From Sclerurus mexicanus (taxonomy: Eukaryota > Chordata > Aves > Passeriformes > Furnariidae): 64,000 nt of DNA. Made by a program: the position numbers and the translations under genes. Below the pieces are notes generated by a model, which worked only from the letters and a program-made list of their open reading frames with translations, was not told where the DNA came from and ran no database searches. The DNA lies in assembly GCA_013396755.1 (NCBI GenBank), contig VWZF01006071.1, positions 133,150 to 197,149 on the forward strand, written 5' to 3'. Below are positions 63,347 to 64,000 of this stretch, in pieces; positions within the stretch are counted from its first letter, which is position 1; every line of letters starts with the position of its first letter.

Positions 63347-64000
63347 GTAAGAACTTGAATCAGCTTCAGCACTTCATTTGTCACCAGGTCTGTGAAATAT
63401 GCATCATGGTAATGCTGAAAGCTGAGCAGAGAACTAAGTTGTTTCAGGAAAGAAAAGCATTCATTTCTGGGAAGATACAGGTTGTGTATGTGTAAATGTT
63501 GTGCTTGGCCTCATAGGAAAGTCTGTGGCCATGGCTGATTAGCATAAAGACACTGGTTAGCTGCAAAAAATGATACTGTGGCTACTCGCCTACCCACAGC
63601 ATGAAACATCCTTCAGTATTATTTTTCAACTTCTGTCCGAGCATGATAGCAAGAATAAGTTCAGCAAATATAAAATCCCTTTTTAAAAGAATATATTCTA
63701 GATATCTAAAATAAGACAGTCTTATGTGTCTTTTGTCTAAGTTTTAAGCAGCAGAAAGACTTTTCATGCTTTTCAAACCAAAAGAGGGGTGAAATGGATC
63801 ATTAGGGAAGATGTTTTGAGACAATGGGTCTATTGAATCTGGAACAAAAGTCTAAAAGAGAATAAAGATGGGAAGTCTGTTTTGACATTAATAAATAAAT
63901 GGAGATGGGAAATTAAAAGAAAGATGTAGGCAAAAGAAGAATTGTGGACTTTTGAAAATTATTTAGAAAAAAGCCATTCCAGTGTGATAGCAGCTATTGC
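63347..64000 (+). other. CTTNBP2: CTTNBP2 intron 16 (5' part)
   Basis: Begins gtaaga and runs off the window end. No further exon or repeat is recognised. The remaining CTTNBP2 exons must lie downstream. Confidence 0.88.

Noticed and set aside
1..64000. A novel defence, mobile or operon-like system
   Set aside because: Both strands were considered. Apart from CTTNBP2 exons, CR1 fragments and simple repeats there is no clustered coding sequence, tRNA, rRNA or CRISPR-like array.

Overview
The window is vertebrate nuclear DNA, almost certainly from a bird. It is AT-rich and intron-dominated, contains one multi-exon gene with GT-AG introns, and its recognisable interspersed repeats are CR1 LINE fragments of avian type. 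The species cannot be named from this sequence.

The gene is CTTNBP2 (cortactin-binding protein 2), on the + strand. I could place 15 consecutive coding exons between 11318 and 63346. They join in frame without an internal stop into 1,255 codons. The product follows the known vertebrate protein in order: N-terminal CortBP2 coiled coil (exons 2-4), a long Ser/Thr/Pro-rich linker with two PPxP-type SH3-ligand motifs (exon 4), six ankyrin repeats (exons 5-9), and a C-terminal region resembling a degenerate AAA+ module (exons 11-16). Exons are numbered 2-16 on the assumption that a single coding exon precedes the first one found. That exon and the last quarter of the protein lie outside the window or were not recognised. 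Residue numbers in the entries count from the first codon of exon 2.

Layout: 1-770 is a CpG island, probably the promoter-proximal part of CTTNBP2. 771-11317 is intron 1, with a CR1 copy broken by a 168-bp insertion that forms a 132-bp inverted repeat with upstream sequence. 11318-35743 holds exons 2-4, separated by introns of 17.1 and 5.4 kb. 35744-48309 holds introns 4 and 5 around exon 5, with an LTR-like GC-richer block near 44.2-44.9 kb. 48310-63346 holds the more closely spaced exons 6-16, with one CR1 in intron 10. The gene runs on past 64000.

No second protein-coding gene, RNA gene, CRISPR array or bacterial-type system was found. The points most worth checking are the inverted duplication inside the intron-1 CR1, the possible intron-4 read-through end of a short isoform, and the loss of ATPase residues in the AAA-like domain.
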